Source: Massilia eburnea (GTDB lineage Bacteria > Pseudomonadota > Gammaproteobacteria > Burkholderiales > Burkholderiaceae_D). From it: a stretch of 64,000 bases of DNA. The stretch covers positions 186,001 to 250,000 of the forward strand of contig NZ_WNKX01000006.1 in the NCBI RefSeq assembly GCF_009720745.1. The letters run 5' to 3'. Position 1 is the first letter of the stretch; every line of letters starts with the position of its first letter. Below are positions 8,244-18,449 of the stretch, piece by piece. The translations under genes and the position numbers were made by a program. Below the pieces are notes generated by a model. It was not told the DNA's origin. It saw only the letters and a list, made by a program, of their open reading frames with translations, and searched no databases.

Positions 8244-8278
8244 CTCCTGTTAGTCGAAAATGTAATAAGGGAGCGAGC

Positions 8279-9157
8279 ATGTCTGCAGTAGCGTTGCCGG
8301 CTTCGGCGCCGGCAGGAGAGATCAAGCCCAGGAAGGCGCCGTATCGCGTGATGCCGGGCTTTAAGCTGTCGCTCGGTTTCACCATCCTGTACCTGACCCT
8401 GATCGTCCTGATTCCTCTGTCGGCGATCTTCCTCAAGACTTTCACCATGACTTGGGAAGGCTTCTGGGCTGCGGTCACGTCCGAACGCGTCATCGCTTCC
8501 TATAAGCTGACGTTCGGCGCTTCCTTCATCGGCGCGCTGTTCAACGTCTTCTTCGGCGGTATCGTGGCCTGGGTGCTGGTGCGCTACAAATTTCCCGGCA
8601 AGCGCATCGTCGATGCGCTGGTCGACTTGCCGTTTGCGCTGCCGACCGCCGTTGCCGGCATTACGCTGACCGCGCTGTATTCTTCCAACGGCTGGTTCGG
8701 CCGTTATATCGAGGGCGTGTTGGGCATCAAGGTCGCCTTCACTCCGGTGGGGGTAGTGGTGGCCCTGACGTTCATCGGTCTGCCATTCGTGGTGCGCACC
8801 GTGCAGCCGGTGCTGGAAGATGCGGAGCGCGAACTGGAGGAAGCGGCAGCCAGCCTTGGCGCATCGGCCTTCCAGACTTTCCGCCGCGTCGTGTTCCCGA
8901 CCATCCTGCCATCACTGCTGACTGGTTTTGCGCTGGCGTTTGCGCGCGCCACCGGTGAATTTGGTTCGGTGATTTTCATTGCCGGCAATATGCCGCTGGT
9001 CTCCGAGATTACCCCGCTGTTCATCATCACCAAGCTGGAACAGTATGACTACGCCGGCGCCACCGCAATTGCCGTGGTGATGCTGGTGGCGTCCTTCATC
9101 ATGCTGCTCACGATTAACCTGCTGCAGGCCTGGTCGCGCGGGAGGAACGCCAAATGA
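8279..9157 (+). CDS. cysT: Sulfate/thiosulfate ABC transporter, permease subunit CysT
   Basis: A 292-residue inner-membrane permease with six spans. The ABC coupling loop [30 protein letters not shown] (about residues 180-210) contacts CysA. The ATG at 8279 has AAGGGAG five bases upstream and is preferred to possible starts 16 codons earlier. It forms the membrane channel with CysW for sulfate and thiosulfate delivered by Sbp. Its stop overlaps the cysW start by four bases (ATGA), implying translational coupling. Confidence 0.95.
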   Translation: MSAVALPASAPAGEIKPRKAPYRVMPGFKLSLGFTILYLTLIVLIPLSAIFLKTFTMTWEGFWAAVTSERVIASYKLTFGASFIGALFNVFFGGIVAWVLVRYKFPGKRIVDALVDLPFALPTAVAGITLTALYSSNGWFGRYIEGVLGIKVAFTPVGVVVALTFIGLPFVVRTVQPVLEDAERELEEAAASLGASAFQTFRRVVFPTILPSLLTGFALAFARATGEFGSVIFIAGNMPLVSEITPLFIITKLEQYDYAGATAIAVVMLVASFIMLLTINLLQAWSRGRNAK

Positions 9158-10026
9158 GCGAATCCGTCACCCCAATCCGCCGCGGTGAACTGCCGCAACG
9201 CCATGACGTGCTGGAACCGCGTTGGGTGCGTTACGCCCTGATCGCGGTAGCATTGACTTTCCTGACCCTGTTCCTGTTCGTGCCGCTGGTGGCCGTGTTT
9301 ACCGAGGCATTGAAAAAAGGCTGGGATGTCTACGCCAACGCCATCGTGGACGAGGATTCGCTTTCCGCCATCAAATTGACCTTGCTGACGGCCGCCATTG
9401 CGGTGCCGTTCAACCTGGTGTTCGGCGTTGCCGCATCCTGGGCCATCACGAAATTCGAATTTCGCGGCAAGAGCCTGCTGCTGACGCTGATCGACCTGCC
9501 GTTCTCGGTTTCACCGGTTATTTCGGGCCTGATCTACGTGCTGCTGTTCGGCGCCCAAGGCTGGTTCGGGCCCTGGCTGGCGGAGCACAACATCAAGATC
9601 CTGTTTGCCGTGCCGGGCATCGTGTTGGCCACGGTGTTCATCACCTTCCCCTTTGTGGCGCGTGAACTGATCCCGTTGATGCAGGCGCAGGGCAGCGAGG
9701 AAGAGGAAGCGGCCGTAGTGCTGGGCGCGAACGGCTGGCAGACATTCTTCCGCGTGACGCTGCCGAACATCAAATGGGGCCTGCTGTACGGCGTGATCCT
9801 GTGTAACGCCCGCGCCATGGGCGAATTCGGCGCCGTTTCGGTTGTGTCCGGCCATATCCGCGGCGAGACCAACACCATGCCGCTGCAGGTTGAAATCCTC
9901 TATAACGAATACAACTTTGCCGCAGCCTTTGCGGTGGCCTCGCTGCTGGCGCTGCTGGCGCTGGTGACCCTGGCAGTGAAGACTTTTATCGAATGGCGTT
10001 TGCACGTGAACGCTGAGGAGCATTGA
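9154..10026 (+). CDS. cysW: Sulfate/thiosulfate ABC transporter, permease subunit CysW
   Basis: A 290-residue partner permease. Spans are evident from residue 25 onwards, and the coupling motif [32 protein letters not shown] lies at about 183-213. The conserved [21 protein letters not shown] segment is typical of CysW. It is sandwiched between cysT (4-base overlap) and cysA (1-base gap), so the three are one transcript. Confidence 0.95.
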   Translation: MSESVTPIRRGELPQRHDVLEPRWVRYALIAVALTFLTLFLFVPLVAVFTEALKKGWDVYANAIVDEDSLSAIKLTLLTAAIAVPFNLVFGVAASWAITKFEFRGKSLLLTLIDLPFSVSPVISGLIYVLLFGAQGWFGPWLAEHNIKILFAVPGIVLATVFITFPFVARELIPLMQAQGSEEEEAAVVLGANGWQTFFRVTLPNIKWGLLYGVILCNARAMGEFGAVSVVSGHIRGETNTMPLQVEILYNEYNFAAAFAVASLLALLALVTLAVKTFIEWRLHVNAEEH

Positions 10027-10027
10027 C

Positions 10028-11092
10028 ATGACGATCGCAGTCAAGAACATCAACAAGCGTTTCGGCGATTTCGTCGCCCTGGATAATGTGTCGCTCGACT
10101 TCCCGCAAGGGGAGCTGACCGCGCTGCTGGGCCCATCGGGCTGCGGCAAGACGACGCTGCTGCGCTGCATCGCCGGCCTGGAGCATCCGGACTCGGGCCA
10201 GGTGCTGCTCGATGGCGCCGACGCTTCCGACCGCCATGTGCGCGAGCGCCAGGTCGGCTTCGTGTTCCAGCACTATGCGCTGTTCAAGCATATGACCGTG
10301 TTCGAGAACGTGGCCTTTGGCCTGCGCGTCAAGCCGCGCAAGGAGCGTCCCTCCGAAGACCAGATCCGCCGCAAGGTAAAAGAATTGCTGGAGCTGGTGC
10401 AGCTGGACTGGCTGGCCGACCGCTATCCGCCGCAGCTGTCGGGCGGCCAACGCCAGCGTATCGCCCTGGCGCGCGCGCTGGCCGTGGAGCCGCGCGTGCT
10501 GTTGCTGGACGAGCCGTTCGGCGCGCTGGACGCCAAGGTGCGCAAGGAATTGCGCCGCTGGCTGCGCCGCCTGCACGACGAGCTGCACGTGACCTCCATC
10601 TTCGTGACCCACGACCAGGAAGAAGCGCTGGAGGTGGCGGACCGCGTGGTGCTGATGAACAAGGGCCACGTCGAGCAACTTGGCTCGCCGGACGAGGTAT
10701 ACAACCATCCCGCTTCGCCATTCGTGTACGGCTTCCTCGGCAACGTGAACGTGTTCCATGGCCGCGTGCATGAAGGCGTGCTGGCCAGCGACGGCGTGGA
10801 ATTCGATGTGGAAGGCCATGGCAGCGGCAAGGGAACGGCCTACATCCGTCCGCATGACCTGGAAGTGGAGCGCTATGCCGAAGGCGCGGAAGGCATCGTG
10901 GTCAAGCTGCGCCGCGCGCACGCGATCGGCCCGCTGGCCCAGCTCGATCTCGAACGCACCGACAACGCCCAGATCATTGAAGCCACCATTTCCAACGAGC
11001 GCTATGTCGCTTTGAACCTGAAAGACGGCGAGACTCTGGTCGTGCGTCCCAAACGCCTGCGAGTCTTCGTTGACGAAGGAGCACACGCATGA
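10028..11092 (+). CDS. cysA: Sulfate/thiosulfate ABC transporter, ATP-binding subunit CysA
   Basis: A 354-residue ATPase with Walker [10 protein letters not shown] (residues 35-43), ABC signature [15 protein letters not shown], Walker [13 protein letters not shown] and switch histidine in FVTHDQEEA, followed by a C-terminal TOBE-type domain ([11 protein letters not shown] onward) as in CysA. It powers CysTW. GAGGAG at 10014-10019, inside the cysW 3' end, is the ribosome site. The last four bases overlap the cysB start. Confidence 0.95.
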   Translation: MTIAVKNINKRFGDFVALDNVSLDFPQGELTALLGPSGCGKTTLLRCIAGLEHPDSGQVLLDGADASDRHVRERQVGFVFQHYALFKHMTVFENVAFGLRVKPRKERPSEDQIRRKVKELLELVQLDWLADRYPPQLSGGQRQRIALARALAVEPRVLLLDEPFGALDAKVRKELRRWLRRLHDELHVTSIFVTHDQEEALEVADRVVLMNKGHVEQLGSPDEVYNHPASPFVYGFLGNVNVFHGRVHEGVLASDGVEFDVEGHGSGKGTAYIRPHDLEVERYAEGAEGIVVKLRRAHAIGPLAQLDLERTDNAQIIEATISNERYVALNLKDGETLVVRPKRLRVFVDEGAHA

Positions 11093-12021
11093 ATTTCCAG
11101 CAGCTGCGCTCCGTGCGCGAAGCCGCACGCCGCAATTACAACCTGACCGAAGTGGCGAACGCGCTGTTCACCTCCCAGCCGGGGGTGAGCCGGCAGATCC
11201 GCGAACTGGAGGATGAACTTGGTGTCGTCATTTTCGAACGCAACGGCAAGCGACTGACCGGCCTCACCGAGCCGGGCAAGGGCATCCTGAAAATCGTCGA
11301 CCGCCTGCTGGTGGAAGCGGAAAACCTGCAGCAGGCCAGCCTGGAGTTTACCGGCCAGAAAAGCGGCACCCTGACGATCGCGGCGACTCACACCCAGGCG
11401 CGCTATGCGCTGCCGAAGGCTGTCTCGCATTTCCGCAACGAGTTCCCCGATGTGCGCATCGCCTTGCAGCAAAGTGCGCCTGACCACATCGCCGAATGGG
11501 TCTTGTCGGGCAAAGCCGATATCGGCATCGCCACCGAAGGCCTGTCGCAATTCCCGGACCTGGTGTCCTTCCCATGCTACAAGTGGAGCCACCTGGTGGT
11601 GGTGCCTGATGGCCACCCGCTGCTGACCAGCTCCCCGATCCGCCTGGAAGACCTGGCCGATTACCCGCTGATCACCTATGACGTCGGCTTCACCGGCCGT
11701 GGCCACATCGACGCTGCGTTCGACAAGGCTGGCGTGCGGCCCGATATCGTGCTGACCGCAATGGACTCGGACGTCATCAAGCAGTACGTCACGCTGGGAC
11801 TGGGTGTCGGCCTGGTGGCCTCGATGGCCTTCGACCATGGCCGCGACAAGGGGCTGCGCGCTATCGAGGCGTCGCACCTGTTCGCGCAGAACACCACACG
11901 GCTGGCGCTGCGCAAAGGGGCTTACCTGCGTTCATACGCATTCGAGTTTATCAAGCAGTTTGCGCCCGACCTGAAACGCAGTGAAGTTGAGCAGGCCTTG
12001 CAGGGCGCTGCTCCCTTGTAA
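11089..12021 (+). CDS. cysB: CysB-family LysR-type transcriptional regulator
   Basis: A 310-residue LysR regulator. The helix-turn-helix covers residues 1-60 ([45 protein letters not shown]) and matches the CysB/Cbl subgroup more than generic LysR proteins. The effector domain contains the CysB-type [10 protein letters not shown] and [15 protein letters not shown] segments. CysB activates sulfate assimilation genes when N-acetylserine signals sulfur need. Its overlap with cysA means it is made together with the transporter. CysB and its paralogue Cbl are hard to separate without comparison, but CysB is the better fit in this context. Confidence 0.9.
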   Translation: MNFQQLRSVREAARRNYNLTEVANALFTSQPGVSRQIRELEDELGVVIFERNGKRLTGLTEPGKGILKIVDRLLVEAENLQQASLEFTGQKSGTLTIAATHTQARYALPKAVSHFRNEFPDVRIALQQSAPDHIAEWVLSGKADIGIATEGLSQFPDLVSFPCYKWSHLVVVPDGHPLLTSSPIRLEDLADYPLITYDVGFTGRGHIDAAFDKAGVRPDIVLTAMDSDVIKQYVTLGLGVGLVASMAFDHGRDKGLRAIEASHLFAQNTTRLALRKGAYLRSYAFEFIKQFAPDLKRSEVEQALQGAAPL

Positions 12022-13071
12022 TTACTGGCCCGGGTTGGGCAGGCGGGCGTGGATTGCATCGACCGCCGCCATGACTTCGGGCGACAGGCGTATGCCGAAG
12101 GCGTCGATGTTTTCCTGCAGTTGCGCCAGGGTGGTTGCGCCGATGATGGTGGAGGCGACAAACCAGCGCGAGTAGCACCAGGCCAGCGCAAGCTGCGCCG
12201 GCGTCATGCCGTTCTCGCGCGCCAGCTTGGCGTATTGCGCCACCGCTTCCAGCACGCCCGGACGCAGGTAGCGCGGGCTCCAGGTTGGCGGGAAGATGGT
12301 CAGGCGGCCATGCGCCTTCGGATTGTCGTGATATTTCGCCGTCAGCTGGCCGAAAGCCAGGGGGCTATACGCCATCAGGCTCACTTGCTCGCGGAAGCAG
12401 GTCTCGTCCAGGAAGCTGGTTTCGAAATGGCGCGCTGTCAGGTTGTACAGGTTCTGGATGGTGGCGATGCGCGGCAGGCCCTTCATCTCGGATTGCTTGA
12501 TGAATTCGGAGACGCCCCAGCTGCTCTCGTTGGACACGCCGATGTGGCGGATCTTGCCTTCCTTGATCAATTCACCCAGCACGGCCAGGGTTTCTTCCAC
12601 GGCGATGCTGTGGCGTTCCTTCTCAGGGTCGAACTGGCTGGCGCCGAAGATCGGGACATTGCGGCTTGGCCAATGCAGCTGGTAAAGATCGATGACATCG
12701 GTCTGCAGGCGCTGCAGGCTGGTCTCCACCGCAGCGCGGATGGTGGCCGCATTGTGGTTGCTCTTGCCCTTGCGGATCCAGTGCATGTACGGGTTCGGTC
12801 CAGCCACCTTGGTCGCCAGCACCACGTCTGCGCGGCGGCCGGACTTTTTCAGCCAGCTGCCGATAAAGCGCTCGGTGTTACCCTGGGTGTCGGCGGATGG
12901 CATCACCGGATACAGCTCCGCGGTATCGATGAAATTGATGCCGCGCTCCAGCGCGTAGTCGAGCTGCGCGTGCGCCTCCGCTTCGGTGTTCTGCTGGCCG
13001 AAGGTCATCGTGCCGAGGCAGATCTTGCTGACCTTCAGATCACTGCGGCCCAGGGTAATCTTTTCCATCAT
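12022..13071 (-). CDS. Aldo/keto reductase, Tas type
   Basis: A 349-residue NADP(H)-dependent oxidoreductase with an (alpha/beta)8 barrel. It opens with the Tas-like [39 protein letters not shown], and has the catalytic tyrosine region [11 protein letters not shown], the lysine of LATKVAGPN and a conserved LHWPSRNVP histidine. The substrate is unknown; E. coli Tas is named for suppression of a tyrosine requirement. The start overlaps the pyrD stop by four bases (ATGA). An ATG one codon later is equally possible. Confidence 0.88.
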   Translation of the reverse strand: MMEKITLGRSDLKVSKICLGTMTFGQQNTEAEAHAQLDYALERGINFIDTAELYPVMPSADTQGNTERFIGSWLKKSGRRADVVLATKVAGPNPYMHWIRKGKSNHNAATIRAAVETSLQRLQTDVIDLYQLHWPSRNVPIFGASQFDPEKERHSIAVEETLAVLGELIKEGKIRHIGVSNESSWGVSEFIKQSEMKGLPRIATIQNLYNLTARHFETSFLDETCFREQVSLMAYSPLAFGQLTAKYHDNPKAHGRLTIFPPTWSPRYLRPGVLEAVAQYAKLARENGMTPAQLALAWCYSRWFVASTIIGATTLAQLQENIDAFGIRLSPEVMAAVDAIHARLPNPGQ

Positions 13072-14111
13072 TGGCCCCGCAGTGCTTCCGCGCAGTCGCG
13101 CACCAGCGCCGGACCGGCGTAAATCAGGCCCGAATACAGCTGCACCAGTTGCGCGCCGGCGTCGATCTTGGCTTTGGCGTCTTTGCCCTGCATGATGCCG
13201 CCCACGCCGATGATCGGCAGCTCATTGCCCAGCTCCGCTTTCAGCAGGCGGATCACGTTGTTGGACAGTTCGAACACCGGCGCGCCCGACAGGCCTCCGG
13301 CTTCCGCGCCATGCTGCATGCCTTCCACGGCAGTGCGGCTCAGGGTAGTGTTGGTGGCGATCACGCCGTCGATCTTGTGGCGCAGCAGGGCGTCGGCGAT
13401 GTTCTTCACCTGGTCGCCATCCATGTCCGGCGCGATCTTCAGGGTCATTGGCACGTAGCGCTTGTGCTGGTCGGCCAGGCGCAATTGCGCTTCCTTCAGT
13501 TGCGACAGCAGGCCGTCCACTTCCGACGCGCCTTGCAGCTGGCGCAGGTTCTTGGTGTTCGGCGAAGAAATGTTGACGGTGACGTAGCTGGCGTATGGAT
13601 ACACCTTGTCCAGGCAGTGCAGGTAGTCATCCACCGCGCGCTCGATCGGCGTATCGGCGTTCTTGCCGATGTTCAGGCCCAGCACGCCCTCGCGGTTCTG
13701 GTAAAAGCGCGACGACTGTACGTTGGCCACGAAGGCGTCCACGCCGCCGTTATTGAAGCCCATGCGGTTGATAATGGCGTGCGCGGCCGGGATGCGGAAC
13801 ATGCGCGGCTTCGGGTTGCCCGGCTGTGCGCGCGGCGTCACAGTGCCCACTTCGATGGAGCCGAAGCCCAGGTCGGCCAGCGCGTCGATGAATGCGCCAT
13901 CCTTGTCCAGGCCTGCTGCCAGGCCGACCGGATTGCGGAAGGTCAGGCCCATCACGGTGCGCGGATCGTCTTTCGGTCGGCGCACCATGGCGCGCGTCAG
14001 GCCCAGGGCGGACAGGCGTTTCAGTGCAGGCAGGGTGAAATGGTGGGCGGATTCCGGGTCCATCGAGAACAGGACGGGGCGGGCGAGGGAGTACAGGAAT
14101 TTGTCGGACAT
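13068..14111 (-). CDS. pyrD: Dihydroorotate dehydrogenase (quinone), class 2
   Basis: A 347-residue FMN enzyme that oxidises dihydroorotate to orotate in pyrimidine synthesis and passes electrons to quinone at the inner membrane. The class-2 N-terminal membrane-docking helices ([28 protein letters not shown]) are present. FMN and substrate motifs include [56 protein letters not shown] and [30 protein letters not shown]. It is the middle gene of a minus-strand group. Confidence 0.96.
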   Translation of the reverse strand: MSDKFLYSLARPVLFSMDPESAHHFTLPALKRLSALGLTRAMVRRPKDDPRTVMGLTFRNPVGLAAGLDKDGAFIDALADLGFGSIEVGTVTPRAQPGNPKPRMFRIPAAHAIINRMGFNNGGVDAFVANVQSSRFYQNREGVLGLNIGKNADTPIERAVDDYLHCLDKVYPYASYVTVNISSPNTKNLRQLQGASEVDGLLSQLKEAQLRLADQHKRYVPMTLKIAPDMDGDQVKNIADALLRHKIDGVIATNTTLSRTAVEGMQHGAEAGGLSGAPVFELSNNVIRLLKAELGNELPIIGVGGIMQGKDAKAKIDAGAQLVQLYSGLIYAGPALVRDCAEALRGQ

Positions 14112-14160
14112 ATGGGCAGCTTTGTTGAATTTTGCAGCATTTTACACTGCCTGCCCGATG

Positions 14161-14892
14161 CTACTTGCTCGTCAAAAGCCCCCACACGCCCTTGATGCGC
14201 GCCTGAAGCGGCTGGAACTTGATCTTGTAATTCATCTTCGGGCTGTCTTCGATCCAGTAGCCCAGGTAGACGAAATCGAGTCCCAGTTCATGCGCCTGGG
14301 CGATTTGCCACATCACGTTAAAGGTGCCGAATGAGGCGCCAGGCACATCCGGGTCAAAGAAGGTGTAGACCGACGACAGGCCATCCGACAGCACGTCGAT
14401 GATGGACACCATGCGCAGCGTTCCATCCGGCTCGCGGAATTCCACCAGCCGCGTATTGACCCGGCTTTGCAGCAGGAATTGCGCATACTGGTCGCGCGAG
14501 TCCTGGTCCATGCCGCCGCCCGCATGGCGCGTGCTCTGGTAGCGCAGGTAAAGTTCGTAATGCTCGTCCGAGAACGACAGGCTGGCTACGCCGGCTTCAA
14601 GATTGCTGTGGCGCGCCCAGGCACGGCGCTGGCCGCGCGTCGGCTTGAAAGCGCCTGCTTCCACGCGCACCGGTATGCAAGCCTGACACCCATCGCAATA
14701 TGGACGATAAGTAAAGATGCCGCTGCGGCGGAAGCCGTTCTTCACCAGCTCCGAGTACACGTCAGCGTTGATCAGGTGCGATGGCGTCGCTACTTGCGAG
14801 CGGGCCTGCCGCGCGTCCAGGTAGCTGCACGGATAAGGCGCCGTTGTATAAAACTGCAACGTTGCGAAGGGAAGGTCGTTAAGCTGCGTCAT
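14161..14892 (-). CDS. bpt: Aspartate/glutamate leucyltransferase
   Basis: A 243-residue Bpt (Ate1-like) enzyme that transfers leucine from Leu-tRNA to N-terminal Asp or Glu, creating an N-degron for ClpS/ClpAP. It begins with the family pattern [18 protein letters not shown] and contains the [13 protein letters not shown] cysteine cluster, the [13 protein letters not shown] segment and the C-terminal [23 protein letters not shown]. It sits next to aat, the other N-end-rule transferase, 26 bases away. Confidence 0.95.
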   Translation of the reverse strand: MTQLNDLPFATLQFYTTAPYPCSYLDARQARSQVATPSHLINADVYSELVKNGFRRSGIFTYRPYCDGCQACIPVRVEAGAFKPTRGQRRAWARHSNLEAGVASLSFSDEHYELYLRYQSTRHAGGGMDQDSRDQYAQFLLQSRVNTRLVEFREPDGTLRMVSIIDVLSDGLSSVYTFFDPDVPGASFGTFNVMWQIAQAHELGLDFVYLGYWIEDSPKMNYKIKFQPLQARIKGVWGLLTSK

Positions 14893-14918
14893 GAGTCATA
14901 TCATAACGCGTCCGGCGC

Positions 14919-15623
14919 TTAAAACGGTGCGATGGGGCACCAATCGCGTATCTGTGGCATCACAATACATTTTTGCAAGTGTGCGATGAATGCCGCGCGT
15001 GGAATGGGCCGGGCGCCGAGCGAGGCCAAGTGGCCGGTCTCCTGCTGGCAATCGATCAATTCCACGCCGTGAAGGCGCAGGAAGTGCACGAGGTAGGCCA
15101 GTGCGACTTTGGAGCCGTCGGTGACGCGGGCGAACATCGATTCGCCGTAGAACATGGTGCCGATCGAGACACCGTAGGCGCCGCCGACCAGTTCGCCGTC
15201 CAGCCACAGTTCGGAGGAGTGGGCATAGCCCTGGCGGTGCAAGCCGGTGTAACCGGCGATGATGTCTTCCGAAATCCAGGTGCCGGGACCGTCGCGGCGC
15301 GGTGCGGCGCAGGCACGCATGACTTGCTCGAAGGCGCTGTCGAAGCGCACTTCCCAGCGGCTGTCGCGGGCAACTTTGCGCAGCGTCTTGCGCAGGCTAT
15401 CGGAAATCTTGAAGTCGGCCGTGCGCAAGACCATGCGCGGATCAGTGCTCCACCAGAGGATGGGCTGGCCTTCCGAAAACCAGGGGAAAATGCCGCGCTG
15501 GTAAGCAGCCAGCAGCCGCTTGGGCGACAAATCCGCGCCGGCGGCCAGCAAGCCCGGCGCGTCCGTGGTCAAGGCTTCGGAGACGTCGGGAAAGGGCGTA
15601 TTGACGTCAAGCCAAGGGATCAT
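14919..15623 (-). CDS. aat: Leucyl/phenylalanyl-tRNA-protein transferase
   Basis: A 234-residue Aat enzyme, which adds Leu or Phe to N-terminal Arg or Lys so that ClpS can deliver the protein to ClpAP. Signature segments are [69 protein letters not shown] and [29 protein letters not shown]. The frame continues upstream, but the ATG at 15623 overlaps the preceding stop as ATGA and matches the family start. Confidence 0.96.
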   Translation of the reverse strand: MIPWLDVNTPFPDVSEALTTDAPGLLAAGADLSPKRLLAAYQRGIFPWFSEGQPILWWSTDPRMVLRTADFKISDSLRKTLRKVARDSRWEVRFDSAFEQVMRACAAPRRDGPGTWISEDIIAGYTGLHRQGYAHSSELWLDGELVGGAYGVSIGTMFYGESMFARVTDGSKVALAYLVHFLRLHGVELIDCQQETGHLASLGARPIPRAAFIAHLQKCIVMPQIRDWCPIAPF

Positions 15624-16198
15624 TTGTCGGTCGGCTGGCGCATTGGCTGCGTGATGTCCTGGGTGTGGAAGCCGTAGCCGCCGCCTTCGCGCATCTTGTT
15701 GCGGTCGGCGAAGAAGAATTCCAGCGTGGTGCGAATGGTGGGGAAGGCCAGGTCTTCCCATGGGATTTGCGCTTCCGTGAACATCTGCACGTCCAGGCTT
15801 TCCTCGCCCGGCGCGAATTCCAGGTCGCGCAGGGTGGCCAGATAGAACATGTGCACCTGATGCACGCGGGGCACATTGAGCAGCGTATACAGCGGGCCCA
15901 GTTCGATGTTGGCGCCAGCTTCCTCTTCCGTTTCGCGCTGGGCGGCTTCGGCAGTGGTTTCGTTGTTTTCCATGAAACCGGCGGGCAGGGTCCAGAAACC
16001 GCGGCGCGGCTCGATGGCACGTTTGCAGAGCAAGACCTGCAACTCGCCGTCGCGTTCCCAGACCGGCAGCGTACCGATCACCATCTTGGGATTCTGATAA
16101 TGGATTGCTGAACAGTTGACACAAACGTAACGCGGCCGGTTATCACCGGCCGGAACCATCAACTCAACAGGGTGGGCGCATTCTGAGCAAAATTTCAT
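15620..16198 (-). CDS. NUDIX hydrolase with N-terminal zinc ribbon
   Basis: A 192-residue protein. The N-terminus has two CxxC pairs, CSEC (residues 4-7) and CVNC, forming a zinc ribbon. The NUDIX box, [20 protein letters not shown] followed by AG, fits GX5EX7REXXEEXG exactly and places the metal-binding glutamates. Such enzymes cleave nucleoside diphosphate compounds such as ADP-ribose or NADH. It is shorter than NudC and lacks the N-terminal NudC domain, so the substrate is open. It is the first gene of the NUDIX-aat-bpt-pyrD group. Confidence 0.9.
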   Translation of the reverse strand: MKFCSECAHPVELMVPAGDNRPRYVCVNCSAIHYQNPKMVIGTLPVWERDGELQVLLCKRAIEPRRGFWTLPAGFMENNETTAEAAQRETEEEAGANIELGPLYTLLNVPRVHQVHMFYLATLRDLEFAPGEESLDVQMFTEAQIPWEDLAFPTIRTTLEFFFADRNKMREGGGYGFHTQDITQPMRQPTDK

Positions 16199-16280
16199 AG
16201 CGTTACTTTACACCGAACGGGCCGCTGCCGGGATGCGGCGAAATATATTCGAGCTATCGCAAAAAGGACGGGGATAAATA

Positions 16281-16309
16281 TTGCCTAAAGTGGCGGGAGG
16301 CCCTATAAT
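16281..16309 (+). promoter_or_regulatory. Promoter of the initiator tRNA gene
   Basis: TTGCCT (16281-16286), a 17-base spacer and a perfect TATAAT (16304-16309), with the tRNA starting 12 bases later. This is a strong sigma-70 arrangement as expected for a stable RNA. Confidence 0.85.
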
Positions 16310-16321
16310 ACTCGCATCAGA

Positions 16322-16398
16322 CGCGGGGTGGAGCAGTCTGGCAGCTCGTCGGGCTCATAACCCGAAGGTCACAGGTTCAAATCCTGTCCCCGCAACCA
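16322..16398 (+). tRNA. Initiator tRNA-fMet (CAU)
   Basis: A 77-base gene including an encoded CCA. The acceptor arms CGCGGGG and CCCCGCA leave the first base pair unpaired (C1 opposite A72), and the anticodon stem has three consecutive G-C pairs (GGG-CTCATAA-CCC) around anticodon CAU. Both features define an initiator tRNA. GGTTCAAATCC is the T-arm. Confidence 0.97.
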
Positions 16399-16410
16399 GA
16401 ATTCTGAAGA

Positions 16411-16446
16411 AACCGTCATCAGCTTCGTGCGATGACGGTTTTTTTT
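16411..16446 (+). terminator. Rho-independent terminator of the tRNA gene
   Basis: AACCGTCATC (16411-16420), a 10-base loop, and GATGACGGTT (16431-16440) form a perfect 10-bp stem followed by a T run. It also separates the tRNA from the convergent MerR gene. Confidence 0.92.
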
Positions 16447-16451
16447 CGTCT

Positions 16452-17465
16452 TTACGCCTCACCGTGCGCCTTGCGCAGGAAATCCAGCAACTCATCGCTC
16501 ATCAAGCGGCCTTCCTTCAGCTCAGGTTCGCTGTCGAGCGCTTGGCGGAAGCGCTGCCGCACGCCTGGCGCGTTGCCCACCATGTCGGTGAACAGTTCGA
16601 ACCAGCGTAGCGCGAGGGCGCGCGCTTCAGGTGCGTGCGGCGATGGATTGGCGCTCATCTGCTCACGGATTTCGCCGATCAGGGCAGGCCACTCGTGGGA
16701 GCGGGCGTACACGTGCTTGCGCATGGTCGCGATTTCTTCCGGCAGCAGGTATTTTGCGTAGAGCGCCAGTTTCTTTTCGCCGCCGGCGGCCGCGATGTAG
16801 TTGCGCATCTCGAAGGTAACGCCTCCCTCTTTGCGGTACGCCTCTTCGCGCGACCACATATTGCTCACGCGTTGCATCAGATCGACGTTGTTGCTGGTGT
16901 GGCGGCGGAACGTTGCCATCCATTGTTCCGCCAGTTGCTGGACCGATGGGTCGGACGGCGGGACGCCTGCTTCCATGTTCTGCCTTACCGCCTCGACCAG
17001 TGGCGGCCATTCGTCGCGGGCGGTCGGATCGGTCAAAATCGGCAGTTGCGCCAGTTCTTCCTTGGTAAAGTATTTGTCGTACACGGTCATTTGCTCCAGT
17101 GTGGTTAGCCAGGTAGCCAGTTCCGGTTCCTCGCCTGCCAGCAGTTGCCCACGCAGGACCGTCAGCTGCTCGCGCAGTTTAGCGGCCTCCGTGATCTGCT
17201 GATCGAGCGCATCGATCTGGCGCGCAATCAGGTCGGGCAGGGAAGTATCGGGTTTGGCCAGGAAGTGACCGATATCGGCCAGCGCCATGCCGAAACGGCG
17301 CAGGGCCTGAACCTGGTGCAGGCGCGCCACGTCGTCGCGGTTGTAGAGGCGATAGCCGGCATCGGAACGTCCCGATGGCTTGAGCAAGCCGATGCTGTCG
17401 TAATGGTGCAGGGTCCGCACGGTCAGGCCGGAACGGCGCGCCAGTTCACCCACTTTCAACATCAT
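16452..17465 (-). CDS. MerR-family regulator with TipAS-like ligand-binding region
   Basis: A 337-residue protein. Residues 1-70 are the MerR DNA-binding domain (LKVGELARRSGLTVRTLHHYDSIGLLKPSGRSDAGYRLYNRDDVARL), followed by the dimer coiled coil (about 75-115). The rest contains two TipAS-like units, one at YDKYFTKEELAQLP and one at ALYAKYLLPEEIATMRKHV. TipAS domains bind hydrophobic antibiotics or peptides. AAGGAG eight bases upstream selects the ATG at 17465 over one 18 bases earlier. A MerR-type promoter lies just upstream, so the gene is probably self-activating. Confidence 0.9.
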   Translation of the reverse strand: MMLKVGELARRSGLTVRTLHHYDSIGLLKPSGRSDAGYRLYNRDDVARLHQVQALRRFGMALADIGHFLAKPDTSLPDLIARQIDALDQQITEAAKLREQLTVLRGQLLAGEEPELATWLTTLEQMTVYDKYFTKEELAQLPILTDPTARDEWPPLVEAVRQNMEAGVPPSDPSVQQLAEQWMATFRRHTSNNVDLMQRVSNMWSREEAYRKEGGVTFEMRNYIAAAGGEKKLALYAKYLLPEEIATMRKHVYARSHEWPALIGEIREQMSANPSPHAPEARALALRWFELFTDMVGNAPGVRQRFRQALDSEPELKEGRLMSDELLDFLRKAHGEA

Positions 17466-17498
17466 CTTTTCGCTCCTTGTCATCGTTACGTTACCGAC

Positions 17499-17529
17499 AT
17501 GCTGGAGCCTGACGTTAGGTGAGGGTCAA
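17499..17529 (-). promoter_or_regulatory. MerR-type promoter and operator of the TipAS regulator
   Basis: On the minus strand TTGACC (17524-17529) is the -35 and CAGCAT (17499-17504) a weak -10, separated by the 19 bp characteristic of MerR-regulated promoters. Between them lies the dyad CCTCACCTAACGTCAGG (17508-17524), nearly symmetric about its centre. The -35 overlaps the alkA stop codon at 17526. Confidence 0.7.
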
Positions 17530-18449
17530 GCGCTTTCGTTGGGGCGGTCGGCGAGGCTGGCCCACAGGTGGGCAGCCGCCATTGTGCGGTGTGGTTGCCA
17601 TCGCTGCAAGATCTGCTCGGTACGCGCCATATCGGGCTTGCTCTCTTCGCCCAGCAGGCGTTGCAGGGCGGCGCGGATCGCCACATCGCCATGCAGGGAA
17701 CAGTCGGCATAGCCGTAGCCGCGCAGCAGCGCGTAATTGACGGTCCAGGGGCCGATGCCTTTAACCGCCAGCAGGTTTTTGCAGATGGCCGGGATAGGGT
17801 TGTCCGCGCGTTCCTCGATATCGAGTTCCCCGGCGGCGACCAGCTGGGCGCAGCGGATCAGGGTTTCGGCCTTGGCACGCGAGAACTTGCGGGTAGTGAG
17901 GTCTTCGACCGTGAGCTTGGCGACATCGGCCGCTTCCGGATAACACCACAAGCCATCCTTGTGCTGGCGGCCGGCCTGCAGGATGAAAGTGCGGCGCAGC
18001 GCGATGGCGAAGGAAAGGTTGATCTGCTGGCCGATGATGGCCCAGGTCAGGGCCTCGAACACGGTGGCCGACTGCACGATGCGCAGGCCAGGCTGGCGCA
18101 CAACCAGGGGGCCGAGCAGGGCGTCTTCGCGCGCGAAGGCCACGAAAGGCGCCGGATCGATATGCAGGCCAAGGATATTGCGGGCGGCAGCCTCGATCAG
18201 TGCCGCCAGCGCTGGAGGCACCTTTCGTGCGCGCGGCAGCTCGGCGTCGGCTTCGCACGCCACTGAACGCGCGCGGCCCTTGGGCAGTGCAACGCTCAGC
18301 ACGACAGGCACGCCGCCCAGCAGCATGCCTTTGCGGATGGCTTCCGGGCTGACTTGCTCGGCGACGCTTTCGGCATCGCGGCTATGGAAGGCCAGCACAT
18401 CCTGCACCCGGTAGCCGGTGGGCAAGGCGAGTGAAAAGCGATGTTTCAT
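17526..18449 (-). CDS. DNA-3-methyladenine glycosylase II (AlkA type)
   Basis: A 307-residue base-excision enzyme that removes alkylated purines. After an AlkA N-terminal domain, the HhH-GPD fold is clear: LTWAIIGQQINLSFAIALRR, the hairpin LLAVKGIGPWTVNYALLRGYG and the following SLHGDVAIRAALQRLLG with the catalytic aspartate. It begins within the last four bases of the upstream EamA gene, so the two are probably co-transcribed. There is no Ada domain. The HhH-GPD call is firm and the AlkA label likely. Confidence 0.88.
   Translation of the reverse strand: MKHRFSLALPTGYRVQDVLAFHSRDAESVAEQVSPEAIRKGMLLGGVPVVLSVALPKGRARSVACEADAELPRARKVPPALAALIEAAARNILGLHIDPAPFVAFAREDALLGPLVVRQPGLRIVQSATVFEALTWAIIGQQINLSFAIALRRTFILQAGRQHKDGLWCYPEAADVAKLTVEDLTTRKFSRAKAETLIRCAQLVAAGELDIEERADNPIPAICKNLLAVKGIGPWTVNYALLRGYGYADCSLHGDVAIRAALQRLLGEESKPDMARTEQILQRWQPHRTMAAAHLWASLADRPNESA

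Noticed and set aside
16322..16460. Integration (att) site at the initiator tRNA
   Set aside because: The tRNA 3' end is not repeated in the window and no integrase or phage gene is present.
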